Positions 1-9,784 are shown, counted from the first letter of the stretch. The stretch: DNA of 64,000 nucleotides from Chthonomonadaceae bacterium (GCA_027459665.1 DAIDHN010000008.1:21185-85184), one strand, 5' to 3'. Numbers and translations: made by a program. The notes: generated from the letters alone by a model not told the origin.

Positions 1-9
1 AGTATGATT

Positions 10-507
10 TTATTGTTTGTTCTGCATTCGGCACCGCTCTGCCTTTTCTAATTTTGACAAACCACGTTGAATTTTTTTGTGTATCCCTGCTGCCCTGGTT
101 CGCTTCGTTGATGTGTGGGAAGGAATGCTGGCATCCTTCATTTTGCCATACATCGAGCTCTTCAGATCGTAAATCACATAAACATGGTGATTCGCTGTTG
201 TAAGCAGGAGCCTTCCGTTGCTGAGTCTGGATTTGAGTATCTTTGTTGTCTTGCCAAATAGCCAGCTCATGGATTTTACGAGGCCGGTTAAGTTTTTGAT
301 CTTTCCAGCACTGTCTACCTCGATAGACGAAACCTGGATTTGCGCCTGTGTGAGTTGACCACTTGGCTTTTTGTACAAGACCACTACCGGTATTTTATGG
401 TGACCGATTGACTGAAAAACCATCTGACCACTCTGGCCCAAAACGCAAGTATTCAACGCCATGAGAATTACTGCTGCCATAGAAAGCACCGACACTATTC
501 TGCTCAT
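10..507 (-). CDS. Secreted hypothetical protein
   Basis: This 165-residue protein begins with a hydrophobic signal peptide (about residues 1-24, a Leu/Ala core ending near VLGQ), so it is probably exported. The rest is basic, especially the Lys/Arg-rich C-terminal 50 residues. I recognise no domain. A good ribosome-binding site (GAAGGAGAA) lies just upstream of the ATG, which supports the start. It is followed by nothing visible before the window edge. It runs in the same direction as the next gene (647-1330), with about 140 bases between them, so they may be co-transcribed. Function unknown. Confidence 0.6.
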   Translation of the reverse strand: MSRIVSVLSMAAVILMALNTCVLGQSGQMVFQSIGHHKIPVVVLYKKPSGQLTQAQIQVSSIEVDSAGKIKNLTGLVKSMSWLFGKTTKILKSRLSNGRLLLTTANHHVYVIYDLKSSMYGKMKDASIPSHTSTKRTRAAGIHKKIQRGLSKLEKAERCRMQNKQ

Positions 508-590
508 CGTATTCTCCTTCTGAAAAATTGTTGCGGGGCATCATCTGTCTTAACTTCAGCACCACAGCAATAAACGCCAGGGTAGATGTG

Positions 591-619
591 GTGCGGGCGC
601 TAGATGCTAACGCCCGCAC
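591..619 (-). terminator. GC-rich hairpin after the beta-barrel-like gene
   Basis: A perfect 9-bp stem (591-599 with 611-619) and an 11-base loop lie just past the stop codon of the minus-strand gene at 647. There is no clear T tract, so it may be a weak terminator or an mRNA 3'-end stabiliser. Confidence 0.35.
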
Positions 620-646
620 GATGCACGCAAACACAAAGTTGTCTAG

Positions 647-1330
647 TTAAAACCGGAACCCGAGTGCCACTTCGGGCAAGAACGATTCAGCACCGCCGCC
701 AAAAGGTGCCAGCACACCGAATCTGCCGCAGATCATGCCTTTGGGCCGGGAAACATAGAAAATGCCCGGTGCAACATAAATACCATTCGCCGAGCCAACG
801 CGCAGATCGAAGGCAAGCCCGCTGGCCTTGCCTCTTGGGAAGTAGAAAAGGTCTCCCATGGGGCCAATATTCACCCCCCCGCCTGTGCTGAGCACTGAGC
901 TGCTGTTTGACGAGTTGTTTACCAGGACTCCTGCGACGCCTAGGCCCACCGTAAAATTCCCTGATGCGCTGATGCGATAATCCAGCTGGATGGTGCCGAA
1001 TATCCACAGCGTGAAACGCCGGTTGTCACTGCTGCCGGCAGTACCGCCATTCGGCACAGTTCCAGCTAGAGTGAGCGAATTCGAGAAATTCGAGGCGATC
1101 TGGGTTGCCAGGCCAATTTCTGAAGCCGATGCTTTGACGGCGGTCTGATAGGCACATTTGCTGACTCGCGCATGATTTTGAAAGACACTGCTGCGAATCA
1201 TCGCGGGCATATCTCGCGCGGTGCTGCCTGCATACCCGGCTGCTGCCGGGAGAGGCATTGTCTGCGCCTTTGCGCCAGAAACGGCGCAGGCAAAAAGCAA
1301 AGCAATCACGTTGATGTAATTCACCTTCAT
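647..1330 (-). CDS. Putative outer-membrane beta-barrel-type secreted protein
   Basis: The ORF is open further upstream, but the ATG at 1330 begins a clear signal peptide (MKVNYINVIALLFACAVSG, then AKAQ), so I chose it; the product is 227 residues. The mature part is rich in Gly, Ser and Asn with alternating hydrophobic residues. It ends in the aromatic pattern LGFRF with a C-terminal Phe, which is typical of barrel proteins recognised by the BAM machinery. The function is unknown; the outer-membrane location is inferred from this ending and the signal peptide. It is divergent from the ATPase gene starting at 1603, with about 270 bases between them that must hold both promoters. Confidence 0.55.
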   Translation of the reverse strand: MKVNYINVIALLFACAVSGAKAQTMPLPAAAGYAGSTARDMPAMIRSSVFQNHARVSKCAYQTAVKASASEIGLATQIASNFSNSLTLAGTVPNGGTAGSSDNRRFTLWIFGTIQLDYRISASGNFTVGLGVAGVLVNNSSNSSSVLSTGGGVNIGPMGDLFYFPRGKASGLAFDLRVGSANGIYVAPGIFYVSRPKGMICGRFGVLAPFGGGAESFLPEVALGFRF

Positions 1331-1602
1331 CAGAGGTCTCTTGTGGCAGTAAGATACTGCGGTTGATTTGTGTTGCAAACTCGGCAGACTGAATCTGCCC
1401 GTTTTAGGGTATGCTTGGCCAGAAGAATGATCTGTTATTACAGGACGTAATGCAGATGCACAACTACACATATCAGATGCTTCTGGAAGCAGCAGCTGAG
1501 CTTGTGCTCGTATATACTCAACCCGCTGCGAAGCGTGATCAAAATGGAAGATACGCGGAAGATTGGAGGAAGATTACAATTAGTTTACGAGGATGTGAAT
1601 TT

Positions 1603-4071
1603 ATGAATACTAACGACGGTACCAAGACTACGCGACAACGTGCAAGGTGTTTAACGGATGAAGCGCTTAAAATGCTCAAAGATGCGATACTTGAAAAGTA
1701 CTGTGCTGGGAATAATGGCGGCGTGACCAATCTAATATCGTTCTCCCAAATACCGCTCACCGTTTTAGTTGTTATTATGAGTGGCGATAGAACGAATCTT
1801 GATGTGAAAACAGTTGAAAAGATACTAGACAGGGCTGGGAATGATCTGTCTAAACTGAAGGGTGTGTTTAAGAACTTGGGCTTGACCTGGAAGGCGCACT
1901 ACTCGGTGTTACTGCCTAATAGAGTACCAAATAATCTGCCGCCGCCGAGAGAGATCATCGGACGTACCAATGAGATTAATCAGGTTGTTTCTTTTCTGAA
2001 TAAGCATCGCATTGTAACGCTCACAGGTGCTGGAGGTATTGGAAAGACACATCTTGCATTGTCTACAGCAAACGTTCTCAGCATGGATTCCAGACTATTC
2101 CCTGATGGCATATGGCTGGTTAATCTTGCGTCGGTTAATTCAGATCAGGCTAACAAGGTAACTCATCCTATTCATCAATTGATCGCTGAGGCACTTGGCA
2201 TACGCTTGAATAAAAATACCCGAGAGTGTCTTATACAATGGCTGTCAAACAAAAACCTGCTTTTAATATTGGATAATTGTGAGCACCTGCTTGATGAGTG
2301 CAAAACTCTGGTAGAGTCATTCATAAGGCCCTGCCCAAATGTGAAAGTAATCGCAACCAGTCTTCGGTTACTCAACATTCAGGGCGAGCAACTTTACAAT
2401 GTACCGCCGCTCGGTCAGCCGATTTCGCCCGAGGCCATCCTCGCATCAACTTCTGGCCAGTACTTCATTGATCAAGCGCGTTTGAAGTCTCCAGATTTTA
2501 CAGTAACAGAAGCAAATGCAAATGATTTGTATAACCTTCTAGCCCTCCTGGGTGGAAATCCATTATGGATTCAACTGGCTGCAGCACATGTTCGGCATAT
2601 GCCTGTGAGCCAGTTACTGGTTAATATCAATACAGCATTAGCAGGCGGCTCAAGTACTGAGCAGCGCCAGATTAGCCTGGACGAATTGATGAAATGGGTG
2701 CTTGGCTGCTTAACTCAACCTCAAATTGTCTTACTGTATGCGCTGGCGGAGTTTCGGGGAGGCTGGACCATTCAAGCTGCAGTGGCAGCATGCAGCGACC
2801 TGAAAATTGGGACTGGGGTGAATGAGCAATCAATGAGCGAGCAAACCTCTGTAGTGGAGATGCTGACTTCGCTCGTGGATTGGAATCTTGTTGTACGCCC
2901 CAGTGCAGCTCAGCGCTATAGCATGCTTGAGCCAATTCGCCTTTATGCCCATGGCAAACTTGACGAAGCCAGTAGAAATCAACTTCAGCAAAGTCTGATC
3001 AGCTATTTCGTCACGTGGACACGCGAGACAGTAGCGAAGCTGGAGAGCAGGCAGCCTGAATTGCTGCAACTGATAGGGGCAGAGATATACAATCTTACAG
3101 CTTGCCTAGATTGGGCTACAATACAATGCCCGAAAGCTGCCCTCCAACTGGCCTGTAGTCTAACACCCTTCTGGGATATTAGCTGCTATTGGGCAGAAGC
3201 ATATAATAGGTTGAGTAATCTTCTGACCCTGAACCAAGAGGCAGATAAAGTATTGCTGGCTACAGCCTATCTGTCTGCTGGAATATTTGCCAAGCAGCTT
3301 GGAAAGTTTGATGAGGCAAAGGCAATGATGCTCACAAGCGAAAAACTGCTTGGCGAATACGTTGCAGAGAATCCGCCTGGCAATGATATCTCTCTTCAAC
3401 GTAAATATGGTTCTTTTCTTTCAAAGATATACAACAATCTCGCCATAGTTGCTCAGGAGTCTGGTAACTTTACTCAGGAAATAGAGATGCTTGGCAAGTC
3501 AATCGATATTAAGAGAAGGCAGAATTTAACAACAGAATTAGCCATATCGCTTGCGAACAGAGGCTATACATATTATATCAATAACGAACTGGATAATGCC
3601 AAAGCCGACCTGCTGGAGGCGATTTCAGTGTTAAAGCCGCTTGGAGACTCCGTAGCTTATGCGAATGCTCTGAATAACCTTGGGGGCGTACTGCGGCTGC
3701 AAAATCAGTCACCAGATAGAGTATTCGACAATCTGAAAAGCAGTCTGCTTATTCGCGAGAGACTAAATGATCGCCGCGGCATTATTTACTCGCTCTACGA
3801 ATTCGCCCATTTGCTTCGTGTGATTGGGGGACAGGAACAGTCGGTTCAGTTGATTGCACAAGTCGATAAGCTAAACAATGAGCTTAACTACTCATTTCCC
3901 CATCAAGAAGAGTGTCGCAAGGAGGAATTAATAGCATTATTGAAGCAGAACCTGAGTATTGAGGAATACACCAGCGTACTAACAAAAGGGTGTGAGATGA
4001 CTGTAGAGCAAGCTGTTCATATTGCTTATGAGGCTGCATCGCAATACCGGGTGAGGCATCAGAATACCTAA
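1603..4071 (+). CDS. HTH / NB-ARC-like ATPase / TPR regulatory protein
   Basis: This 822-residue STAND-type protein has three parts. The N-terminal ~100 residues resemble the helix-turn-helix module often found ahead of NB-ARC domains. The ATPase follows, with a Walker A motif GAGGIGKT (about residue 142) and a Walker B motif LLLILDNCEHLL. The C-terminal half is an array of TPR-like helical repeats. The reading frame is open back to 1411, but the ATG at 1603 has a GAGGATG ribosome-binding site and starts exactly before the HTH-like region. Such proteins (AfsR/MalT-like architecture) act as ligand-triggered regulators or signalling hubs; the ligand is unknown. The gene looks AT-richer than its neighbours and ends beside an Rhs remnant, suggesting horizontal acquisition. 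A related partial gene sits at the right edge of the window. Confidence 0.75.
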   Translation: MNTNDGTKTTRQRARCLTDEALKMLKDAILEKYCAGNNGGVTNLISFSQIPLTVLVVIMSGDRTNLDVKTVEKILDRAGNDLSKLKGVFKNLGLTWKAHYSVLLPNRVPNNLPPPREIIGRTNEINQVVSFLNKHRIVTLTGAGGIGKTHLALSTANVLSMDSRLFPDGIWLVNLASVNSDQANKVTHPIHQLIAEALGIRLNKNTRECLIQWLSNKNLLLILDNCEHLLDECKTLVESFIRPCPNVKVIATSLRLLNIQGEQLYNVPPLGQPISPEAILASTSGQYFIDQARLKSPDFTVTEANANDLYNLLALLGGNPLWIQLAAAHVRHMPVSQLLVNINTALAGGSSTEQRQISLDELMKWVLGCLTQPQIVLLYALAEFRGGWTIQAAVAACSDLKIGTGVNEQSMSEQTSVVEMLTSLVDWNLVVRPSAAQRYSMLEPIRLYAHGKLDEASRNQLQQSLISYFVTWTRETVAKLESRQPELLQLIGAEIYNLTACLDWATIQCPKAALQLACSLTPFWDISCYWAEAYNRLSNLLTLNQEADKVLLATAYLSAGIFAKQLGKFDEAKAMMLTSEKLLGEYVAENPPGNDISLQRKYGSFLSKIYNNLAIVAQESGNFTQEIEMLGKSIDIKRRQNLTTELAISLANRGYTYYINNELDNAKADLLEAISVLKPLGDSVAYANALNNLGGVLRLQNQSPDRVFDNLKSSLLIRERLNDRRGIIYSLYEFAHLLRVIGGQEQSVQLIAQVDKLNNELNYSFPHQEECRKEELIALLKQNLSIEEYTSVLTKGCEMTVEQAVHIAYEAASQYRVRHQNT

Positions 4072-4079
4072 ATGTAGCG

Positions 4080-4530
4080 TAAGCATCTCAGTTGTCGATA
4101 CACAGTTGAGCAGTACACTACGACTGCCTGTGCCGGGTCGCTGCTTAGAAACCGCCCTGTGCCGGGGTCGTAGTACCGGTGCCCTAACGGTACCCGCTGC
4201 CGCCTGCAAACAGCACGGGCGTGGGCGTGCTGCCTGTGCGAGTGAGCGTACTGCCAAACGCGTCGTACTCTACTGCATCGGTAGCTGCACCCGCTGCCGT
4301 TGTACTGGCAACTGTTCACTGTACCGTTCGGAAGAGTAATGCCGGTGACGCGGTTCAAACTATCGTAGCGAAGGGTGGTCACGCTCGTGCCGCTCACATT
4401 GCTTGCCTCGCTCAAACGGTTCCCATTGCCGTCGCAGCTGAAGCTCTCGGTGCAGCCGTCTAAGCCTGTGCGAATGCCGGCATTTGCTGCACCATGCGTA
4501 TTTGTGAGATGGTGTCAGCGCCTGCTATAC
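4080..4530 (-). pseudogene. Decayed Rhs/YD-repeat protein 3' end
   Basis: On the minus strand one frame reads a YD-repeat segment (LRYDSLNRVTGITLPNG, with DGNGNRLSE upstream). A different frame then gives VEYDAFGSTLTRTG, and a third gives GHRYYDPGTGRFLSSDP, the hallmark end of an Rhs core. The order is that of a normal Rhs C-terminal core, but the pieces are in different frames. The usual stretch between the GYR and GHRYYDPGTGRF segments is deleted. This is therefore a broken, non-coding remnant. Rhs proteins are large secreted or polymorphic toxin shells; no toxin tip or immunity gene is visible here. Confidence 0.8.
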
Positions 4531-4767
4531 TGCAGTAAAATGGGGGGGGTAAATTGTCTTCGTATTGCCTGCATGTATGGTTTACCCAGTGTTTGTATTG
4601 CCTTGCAAGAATACTTCAACACGCTTTTGCCAATAACGCAAGCATTTTTTACAGCAAAATGCAGTTTTTTTCAAAAAAAGTGCAGATGAAGCAAGTTTTT
4701 CCATTTTTGGCAGACATGCGCAGTGCATTTGCTGCAGGCAGGGCTGAATGTTTGCCTGCTGCCCAAT
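4531..4767. other. Gene-less stretch before kbl
   Basis: About 240 bases with a G8 run near 4543-4550 and several A/T-rich patches. No credible ORF, hairpin or repeat was seen. It probably carries only decayed sequence from the Rhs locus and the upstream part of the next promoter. Confidence 0.4.
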
Positions 4768-4797
4768 TTGTACATACCGGTAAAATAAGGCTATAAT
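4768..4797 (+). promoter_or_regulatory. Sigma-70-type promoter for the Kbl/BioF-like gene
   Basis: A -35 box TTGTAC (4768-4773) and a perfect -10 box TATAAT (4792-4797) are separated by 18 bases. They lie about 35 bases before the TTG start at 4834. Confidence 0.6.
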
Positions 4798-4833
4798 GAT
4801 GGAACAAAAAGGTGTTTTTATGAGGAGAGCGTT

Positions 4834-6015
4834 TTGAACGGTAATTTGCAAAACTGGCTGCAAGAACAATTGAACAACCTGCATGAACAAAATCTCTACA
4901 AGCAGCAGGTTGTGATGGATACCCCTTCGGGAGCAAGAATCTCGGTGAATGACCGTGACAATGTAATCAATCTGGCTTCCAACAATTATCTTGGCCTTGC
5001 GAATCACCCTGCTCTCAAGCAGGCTGCCATAGAGGCCGTAGAGCGCTGGGGGGCAGGAGCCGGGGCAGTGCGCCCCATTATTGGCACCATGCGGCTTCAT
5101 GTAGAGCTGGAACAAAAGCTGGCAGCCTTTAAGCATGTAGAAGCCGCACTGGTATTTCAATCGGGTTTTACCTCCAACGCCGGCGCCATTCCCACTGTAA
5201 TGGAAGCAGGGGACGCCATTCTTACCGATGAATTGAACCATGCCTCCATCATAGACGGCGTTCGTCTCTCCAGGGCCGAGAGAAAGATATACCGGCACAG
5301 CGATATGAACTCGCTGGAGGATGCGCTGCGCGATACCTCTGCTGCGCGAAAACGTCTCATTATTACCGACGGCGTATTCAGCATGGATGGAGACATTGCA
5401 CCCCTGCCAGAGATTGTGGCGCTGGCCGAGCAGTACAATGCAGCAGTGATGGTAGACGATGCCCACGGTTCGGGAGTGATGGGAGGCGGGCGTGGCACAG
5501 CCTATCATTTTGGCGTACATGAAAAAGTGGATATACAGCTGGGCACTCTTTCAAAAGCAGTGGGGGTGATGGGCGGGTACATTGCAGGCAGCAAACCGCT
5601 GATTGACTGGCTTACACAGCGTGCGCGCCCCTATCTGTTCAGCACAGCGCAGCCGCCAGCCGCGGCCGCGGCAGTTGCCGCCGCCATAGATTTGATGGAG
5701 AAAGATGATTCTCTTACCAGCCGCCTCTGGGAAAACACCCGATTCTGGAAAGAAGGGCTGCACAAACTGGGGTACGACACAGGGGTATCGCAGACGCCGA
5801 TTACCCCAGTGATGACTGAAGACGAGGGGCGCGCTGCACACATGCAGCAGCTGCTGCTGGAAGAAGGAGTGCTTGCACTTGCCATTGTATATCCTACCGT
5901 TGCCAGGGGAAAGGCACGTATACGCACCATGCCGTCTGCTATGCACAGCCGTGCTGATCTGGAAGAGGCTCTGGCAGCATTTGAGAAGGCAGGCAGAAGG
6001 ATCGGTTTGATCTAG
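4834..6015 (+). CDS. kbl: Glycine C-acetyltransferase / 8-amino-7-oxononanoate synthase family enzyme
   Basis: This 393-residue PLP enzyme belongs to the alpha-oxoamine synthase family, which condenses an amino acid with an acyl-CoA. Visible marks are the DDAHGSG motif (residues 208-214) that contacts PLP and the catalytic lysine in GTLSKAVG (Lys241). Full length matches Kbl (2-amino-3-ketobutyrate CoA ligase, threonine breakdown) and BioF (biotin synthesis). Without a threonine dehydrogenase or other bio genes nearby the substrate cannot be fixed; Kbl is the slightly preferred reading. The start is a TTG preceded by GAGGAGAG (4822-4829), and a strong promoter lies just upstream. It appears monocistronic. 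Confidence 0.85.
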   Translation: MNGNLQNWLQEQLNNLHEQNLYKQQVVMDTPSGARISVNDRDNVINLASNNYLGLANHPALKQAAIEAVERWGAGAGAVRPIIGTMRLHVELEQKLAAFKHVEAALVFQSGFTSNAGAIPTVMEAGDAILTDELNHASIIDGVRLSRAERKIYRHSDMNSLEDALRDTSAARKRLIITDGVFSMDGDIAPLPEIVALAEQYNAAVMVDDAHGSGVMGGGRGTAYHFGVHEKVDIQLGTLSKAVGVMGGYIAGSKPLIDWLTQRARPYLFSTAQPPAAAAAVAAAIDLMEKDDSLTSRLWENTRFWKEGLHKLGYDTGVSQTPITPVMTEDEGRAAHMQQLLLEEGVLALAIVYPTVARGKARIRTMPSAMHSRADLEEALAAFEKAGRRIGLI

Positions 6016-6260
6016 CAGGGCAAGGAAGCAGGTAATTCTACTATTATGAAAATTGCTCTCGTTTCCGAAAATTCTGCAATATTACTTTAGAAAACAGCAT
6101 TGATGGAACGAAAATTGCCATGTATATTGTGTATGATACTGGCAAAACCTTTATGCAGGCCATGAAACCCTGTTTTGAAGGTGTTACATCTAAAGAATAA
6201 TTTGCGGCCTGTGGCCACATCGCTGTGCGGCTGTTATACCGCAGGGAGATAAAACAAATA

Positions 6261-8444
6261 ATGAGTTCCTATCCTTCCATGGAGCAGGCGCCTTCAACAG
6301 GTGCGCGAGATATTGGCGGACTGATTTGGAGGCGTGGCTGGGTAGTGCTGGTAATCGTATTGATCGCACTTGCGATCGCTTACCTGATTACCATAAAAAC
6401 ACCCAAAACATGGACTGCCAAGGCGATGCTGATTACTTCTGGCAGCGCATACCAGAATACTACCGGAATCGCGCAGGCGCAGAGTACGGCCAGCAACGAA
6501 CTGCAGATGCTGCAGTCGGACGACATTGCCCAGCTCACCCTGGCGTGGCTGAAACAAGACTCGCTCAGGCAGGGTGTACCGTTTACATTCGGCGACCTTA
6601 CTGCGCAGCAGTTTATGAACAAGCTCACGGTAGACAACCCCAGCGGCACCAGCCTAATCAATGTGAGCATGAGCGACCAAAGCCCTGAAAAAGCCCAGCA
6701 GCTTGCAAACGGAGTGTGTAAAGCCTTTGTTGCATGGAACCACTCTCTGTTGGTCAACAGCACCAGCCAGAACATACATGACCTTGAACATCAGCTGAGT
6801 GTTGCAAAAGAGAAAGCCCTGAGTGCAGATATTGCATTGAGAAACTTTAAAGATCAGCATCATCTGGTAGATTTGCCTACACAGGATGGCGCTGCCTTGC
6901 AGCGTTACGAAGAAGCCGCAAACAATGTAACCCAGCTGCAGGCATCTGTAGCGGCACAGCAGACCAAGGTAAAGGCGCTTAAGGCGCAGCTTAGCACCAT
7001 GGACAAACAGGTGCTGGCGCAGAATGGTTTTCGAGACGACATGGTTTATTCCTCATTGATGTCTGAACTAACCCAGGCCAAGCAGGAATATGCCCAGAAA
7101 CTTGAAAAGTACCAGCCGGATTTCCCTGGCATGCCTGCCAAACTGAGCTATATTCAGAAGCTGCAGCAGCAGGTAGATGCGCTTCGCAAAAAAACTGTCA
7201 CCAGCGTACTGCCTACCGCAACAGAACAGGATACCCAGCTGCAGGATTTGCAGAAAGCAGAAACCACTTTGCTGGTGGAACAAAAGCAGCTGCTGGATGC
7301 GCAAAACCAGGCAGCACAATTTAATTCGAACCTGCAGGGAATACCGCAGCTGGAGATGCAGTACAACCAGCTGTCGGAGCGTGACAAAAACCTGAGAAAA
7401 GTTGAACAGGAAGTACAGAAAAACCTCACCCTGGCACAGGTAGGCACCAGTACGCAGCGTGTGAATGTGCAGATTGCGCAGGATGCCCTTCTGCCTGAAC
7501 AGCCATCCAGCCCCAATATGACCAATAACCTGCTTTTTGGCGGTGTGCTTGGGCTGGTGCTTGGAATTGCTACCCTGATGCTGCTGGAAAATACCGATCA
7601 GCGCCTGCGCACCACAGGACGTGCCCGCGCCATGCTTCCAGGCAGTGTGATTGGAGCGCTGCCCAGCGTGAAAAATACGCAGATACAGGCCCTGCTGCAG
7701 GGCAACAGTGCAGGCAGAACCGCCGAAGCCTACAGCCTGGCACGGGCCAATCTGTCGCTGGCCCTGCGCAATCTGGGGCAGGGATGCCATGTGGTTATGG
7801 TAACCAGTGCGCTGCCCGGCGAGGGTAAGTCGCTTACTGCTGTTGCCCTGGCGCGCTCTTCTGCACGTGCCGGTAAACGCGTAATTCTGGTAGAGGCCGA
7901 TATGCGCCGACCTAGCATGAACGCGCTCTTCAATACCAGCGAACCCACTGGACTTGCGGAGGTGCTGAATGGTGAAATGCAGTTGGATGATGTGCTGGTA
8001 GGGTCTGACGTAGAAAACCTTACCCTGCTCTACAGTGGGGCGCCTAGCTGCAATCCTTCCGACCTGATTGCACGGCCGCAAATGACAGAACTGATTCAGG
8101 CTCTAAGGCAGGAGGCAGACATCATTTATGTAGATACTCCGCCTTGCTCTGTAGTGGCAGATGCGCTGGTTATGGCACCTCTGGCAGACTGTATTCTGCA
8201 AGTTGTCAGTCTGGATATGGCAGATCAGCCCACTACCCTGGAGACTACTGCTGCACTTCGGGCAGCCGACCCGAGGTCAATGGTATACTTCATCAATCGC
8301 GCTCCGGATGAGCCGAATAAAAGCTACTCCAGCTACTATACAAAGCACGACAGCTCTGCCAGTCAGGCTGCGCCTGCAAATCCACCCCGCGCATTGTTGA
8401 ATGCACCTGAAGAAAAACAGGATAACTCTGCAGACCGGCAGTAA
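6261..8444 (+). CDS. Polysaccharide co-polymerase / BY-kinase (Wzc-like)
   Basis: This 727-residue inner-membrane protein controls chain length and export of an exopolysaccharide. A Wzz domain starts with a membrane helix (about residues 26-46). A long periplasmic coiled-coil region follows (about 170-390). A second membrane helix near residue 425 leads into a cytoplasmic CpsD/BY-kinase domain. That domain has Walker A (PGEGKS, about 520), Walker A' (VILVEADMRRPS) and Walker B (IIYVDTPP, about 620). The C-terminal tail has a small Tyr cluster (SYSSYYTK), fewer than in classical BY-kinases. The ATG at 6261 follows a GGGAGA site. This is the first gene of the exopolysaccharide/exosortase locus. 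Confidence 0.9.
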   Translation: MSSYPSMEQAPSTGARDIGGLIWRRGWVVLVIVLIALAIAYLITIKTPKTWTAKAMLITSGSAYQNTTGIAQAQSTASNELQMLQSDDIAQLTLAWLKQDSLRQGVPFTFGDLTAQQFMNKLTVDNPSGTSLINVSMSDQSPEKAQQLANGVCKAFVAWNHSLLVNSTSQNIHDLEHQLSVAKEKALSADIALRNFKDQHHLVDLPTQDGAALQRYEEAANNVTQLQASVAAQQTKVKALKAQLSTMDKQVLAQNGFRDDMVYSSLMSELTQAKQEYAQKLEKYQPDFPGMPAKLSYIQKLQQQVDALRKKTVTSVLPTATEQDTQLQDLQKAETTLLVEQKQLLDAQNQAAQFNSNLQGIPQLEMQYNQLSERDKNLRKVEQEVQKNLTLAQVGTSTQRVNVQIAQDALLPEQPSSPNMTNNLLFGGVLGLVLGIATLMLLENTDQRLRTTGRARAMLPGSVIGALPSVKNTQIQALLQGNSAGRTAEAYSLARANLSLALRNLGQGCHVVMVTSALPGEGKSLTAVALARSSARAGKRVILVEADMRRPSMNALFNTSEPTGLAEVLNGEMQLDDVLVGSDVENLTLLYSGAPSCNPSDLIARPQMTELIQALRQEADIIYVDTPPCSVVADALVMAPLADCILQVVSLDMADQPTTLETTAALRAADPRSMVYFINRAPDEPNKSYSSYYTKHDSSASQAAPANPPRALLNAPEEKQDNSADRQ

Positions 8445-8460
8445 TCTGCTGCCCTACAGC

Positions 8461-8487
8461 GCCCCGAAGATAACATTTCTTCGGGGC
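8461..8487. other. Perfect intercistronic hairpin
   Basis: A perfect 10-bp stem (8461-8470 with 8478-8487) has a 7-base loop and sits between the co-polymerase stop (8444) and the export-protein start (8500). No T run follows. It is more likely an mRNA stability or differential-expression element than a full terminator. Confidence 0.55.
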
Positions 8488-8499
8488 GGGAGAAGTATT

Positions 8500-9729
8500 A
8501 TGAAAGCGAAAGTTTTGTTCAGCATGTTTGTACTGCTTGCAGTCAACTCTGTTGCTGGTGCACAAACTACCCCTGCCAAGCCAAATCCCGTCTCGCAGCC
8601 TGCAGCCGGTGCGCCATCTGGTACCATCCTGCCTCCAGACAGCATGGTGACAGGGCCGTACCTGCTGGGGCCGGGAGATGTGATCTCGGTCGCCTCCATT
8701 GGTTTTCCTCAGTTCAACAGCCAGATTGCAATACCGCCCGATGGTTTTATTACTCCCATACTTATCAAAAAGCATATCAATGTGGTGGGAATGACAACCG
8801 ATCAGCTTGCCGCACAACTGGTGCAGGAATACTCCAAGTACGTGGTAAGCCCGGACTTCACTGTGTCGCTGGTGCAAAAACGCCCCATACAGCCCATTTC
8901 CGTTTTTGGAGCAATAAGCGGCAATCTCAATTGGCAGCCCGGTCTGCACCTCATAGATGCGCTGGCTCGTTTGGGAGGCAGCCAAACAGGGGCGAACCTC
9001 AGCCGGGTTGTTCTGACGCACCCCAATGGAGAATCGGTTACGCTGGATGTGAGTCACCCGGAAACCAAGGCAAATTCTCCCGAAAATGTGCTGCTGGGCG
9101 AAGGAGATACCATTTACATTCCGCTCAAGCATGAAATGATCTCTGTTACCGGTGAAGTGGGCGCACCTGGTGCTTACGCATACACCCATAAAATGACTGT
9201 GATGGAGGCAATCTCCGATGCGGCAGGCTTGCGCATGGAAAACGCCGACCTGGCCAATGCGGTGCTTACCAGAGATGGAAAACAGACTCCGCTTGACCTT
9301 TATGCCCTGTATAAAGAAAATAAAATACAGAACAACATGCCACTGGAACCCGGCGACAGCATCTTTGTTCCTAAAGTGAGAAACCGGGTCTACTTCCTCG
9401 GGGCTGTTTCCAAAATAGGCTGGTACAACCTGCGTCCGGGCGATAAGCTGATGGATGCGCTTACACAGATGGGGCCGGAAAAAGATGCCGACCTGGCGCA
9501 CATTCGCGTCATAGAAATATCGGGAGACAAGAAAGCGTACAAACCGCTTATTGTAAACTTCCAGAAAATCGAGAACGGCGATGTTTCAGGCAATATTCCA
9601 CTGCATGCCGGTGAAGTGATCTTTGTACCCAAACGCGGGCACAAGTTCGGCCTGAGCGACGTTCTGGGAGCCTTGTATCCACTGAACTTGCTGGATGGCG
9701 CAGCACGCCTCTTCAGCGGTAATTTCTAA
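8500..9729 (+). CDS. Polysaccharide export outer-membrane protein (Wza/OPX family)
   Basis: This 409-residue protein begins with a signal peptide (MKAKVLFSMFVLLAVNSVAG, then AQ). A Poly_export domain follows (LLGPGDVISV, IAIPPDGFITP; roughly residues 45-130), then about three SLBB repeats to the C-terminus. It would form or gate the outer-membrane pore for the polysaccharide, working with the preceding co-polymerase. The ORF extends upstream inside the previous gene, but the ATG at 8500 directly starts the signal peptide and follows a GGGAGAAG site. No lipobox Cys is seen, unlike E. coli Wza. Confidence 0.9.
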   Translation: MKAKVLFSMFVLLAVNSVAGAQTTPAKPNPVSQPAAGAPSGTILPPDSMVTGPYLLGPGDVISVASIGFPQFNSQIAIPPDGFITPILIKKHINVVGMTTDQLAAQLVQEYSKYVVSPDFTVSLVQKRPIQPISVFGAISGNLNWQPGLHLIDALARLGGSQTGANLSRVVLTHPNGESVTLDVSHPETKANSPENVLLGEGDTIYIPLKHEMISVTGEVGAPGAYAYTHKMTVMEAISDAAGLRMENADLANAVLTRDGKQTPLDLYALYKENKIQNNMPLEPGDSIFVPKVRNRVYFLGAVSKIGWYNLRPGDKLMDALTQMGPEKDADLAHIRVIEISGDKKAYKPLIVNFQKIENGDVSGNIPLHAGEVIFVPKRGHKFGLSDVLGALYPLNLLDGAARLFSGNF

Positions 9730-9784
9730 ACTCTACGCTCCTCCCTGCGCATGGCAGCAGGGAGGAGCAAGGAATACACTCTTT

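Noticed and set aside
4543..4550. G8 run near 4543
   Set aside because: It lies in gene-less sequence, so slippage would have no coding effect.
4582..5520. 312-residue open frame opposite the Kbl/BioF-like gene
   Set aside because: It lies on the antisense strand of a clear PLP enzyme, has no ribosome-binding site and has a shadow-like composition.
7068..8081. 337-residue antisense open frame within the co-polymerase gene
   Set aside because: The opposite strand encodes an intact Wzc-type protein with Walker motifs; the antisense frame shows no domain.
8293..9501. 402-residue antisense open frame over the export-protein gene
   Set aside because: Same reason: shadow of the Wza-like coding frame, His/Cys-rich and without a start signal.
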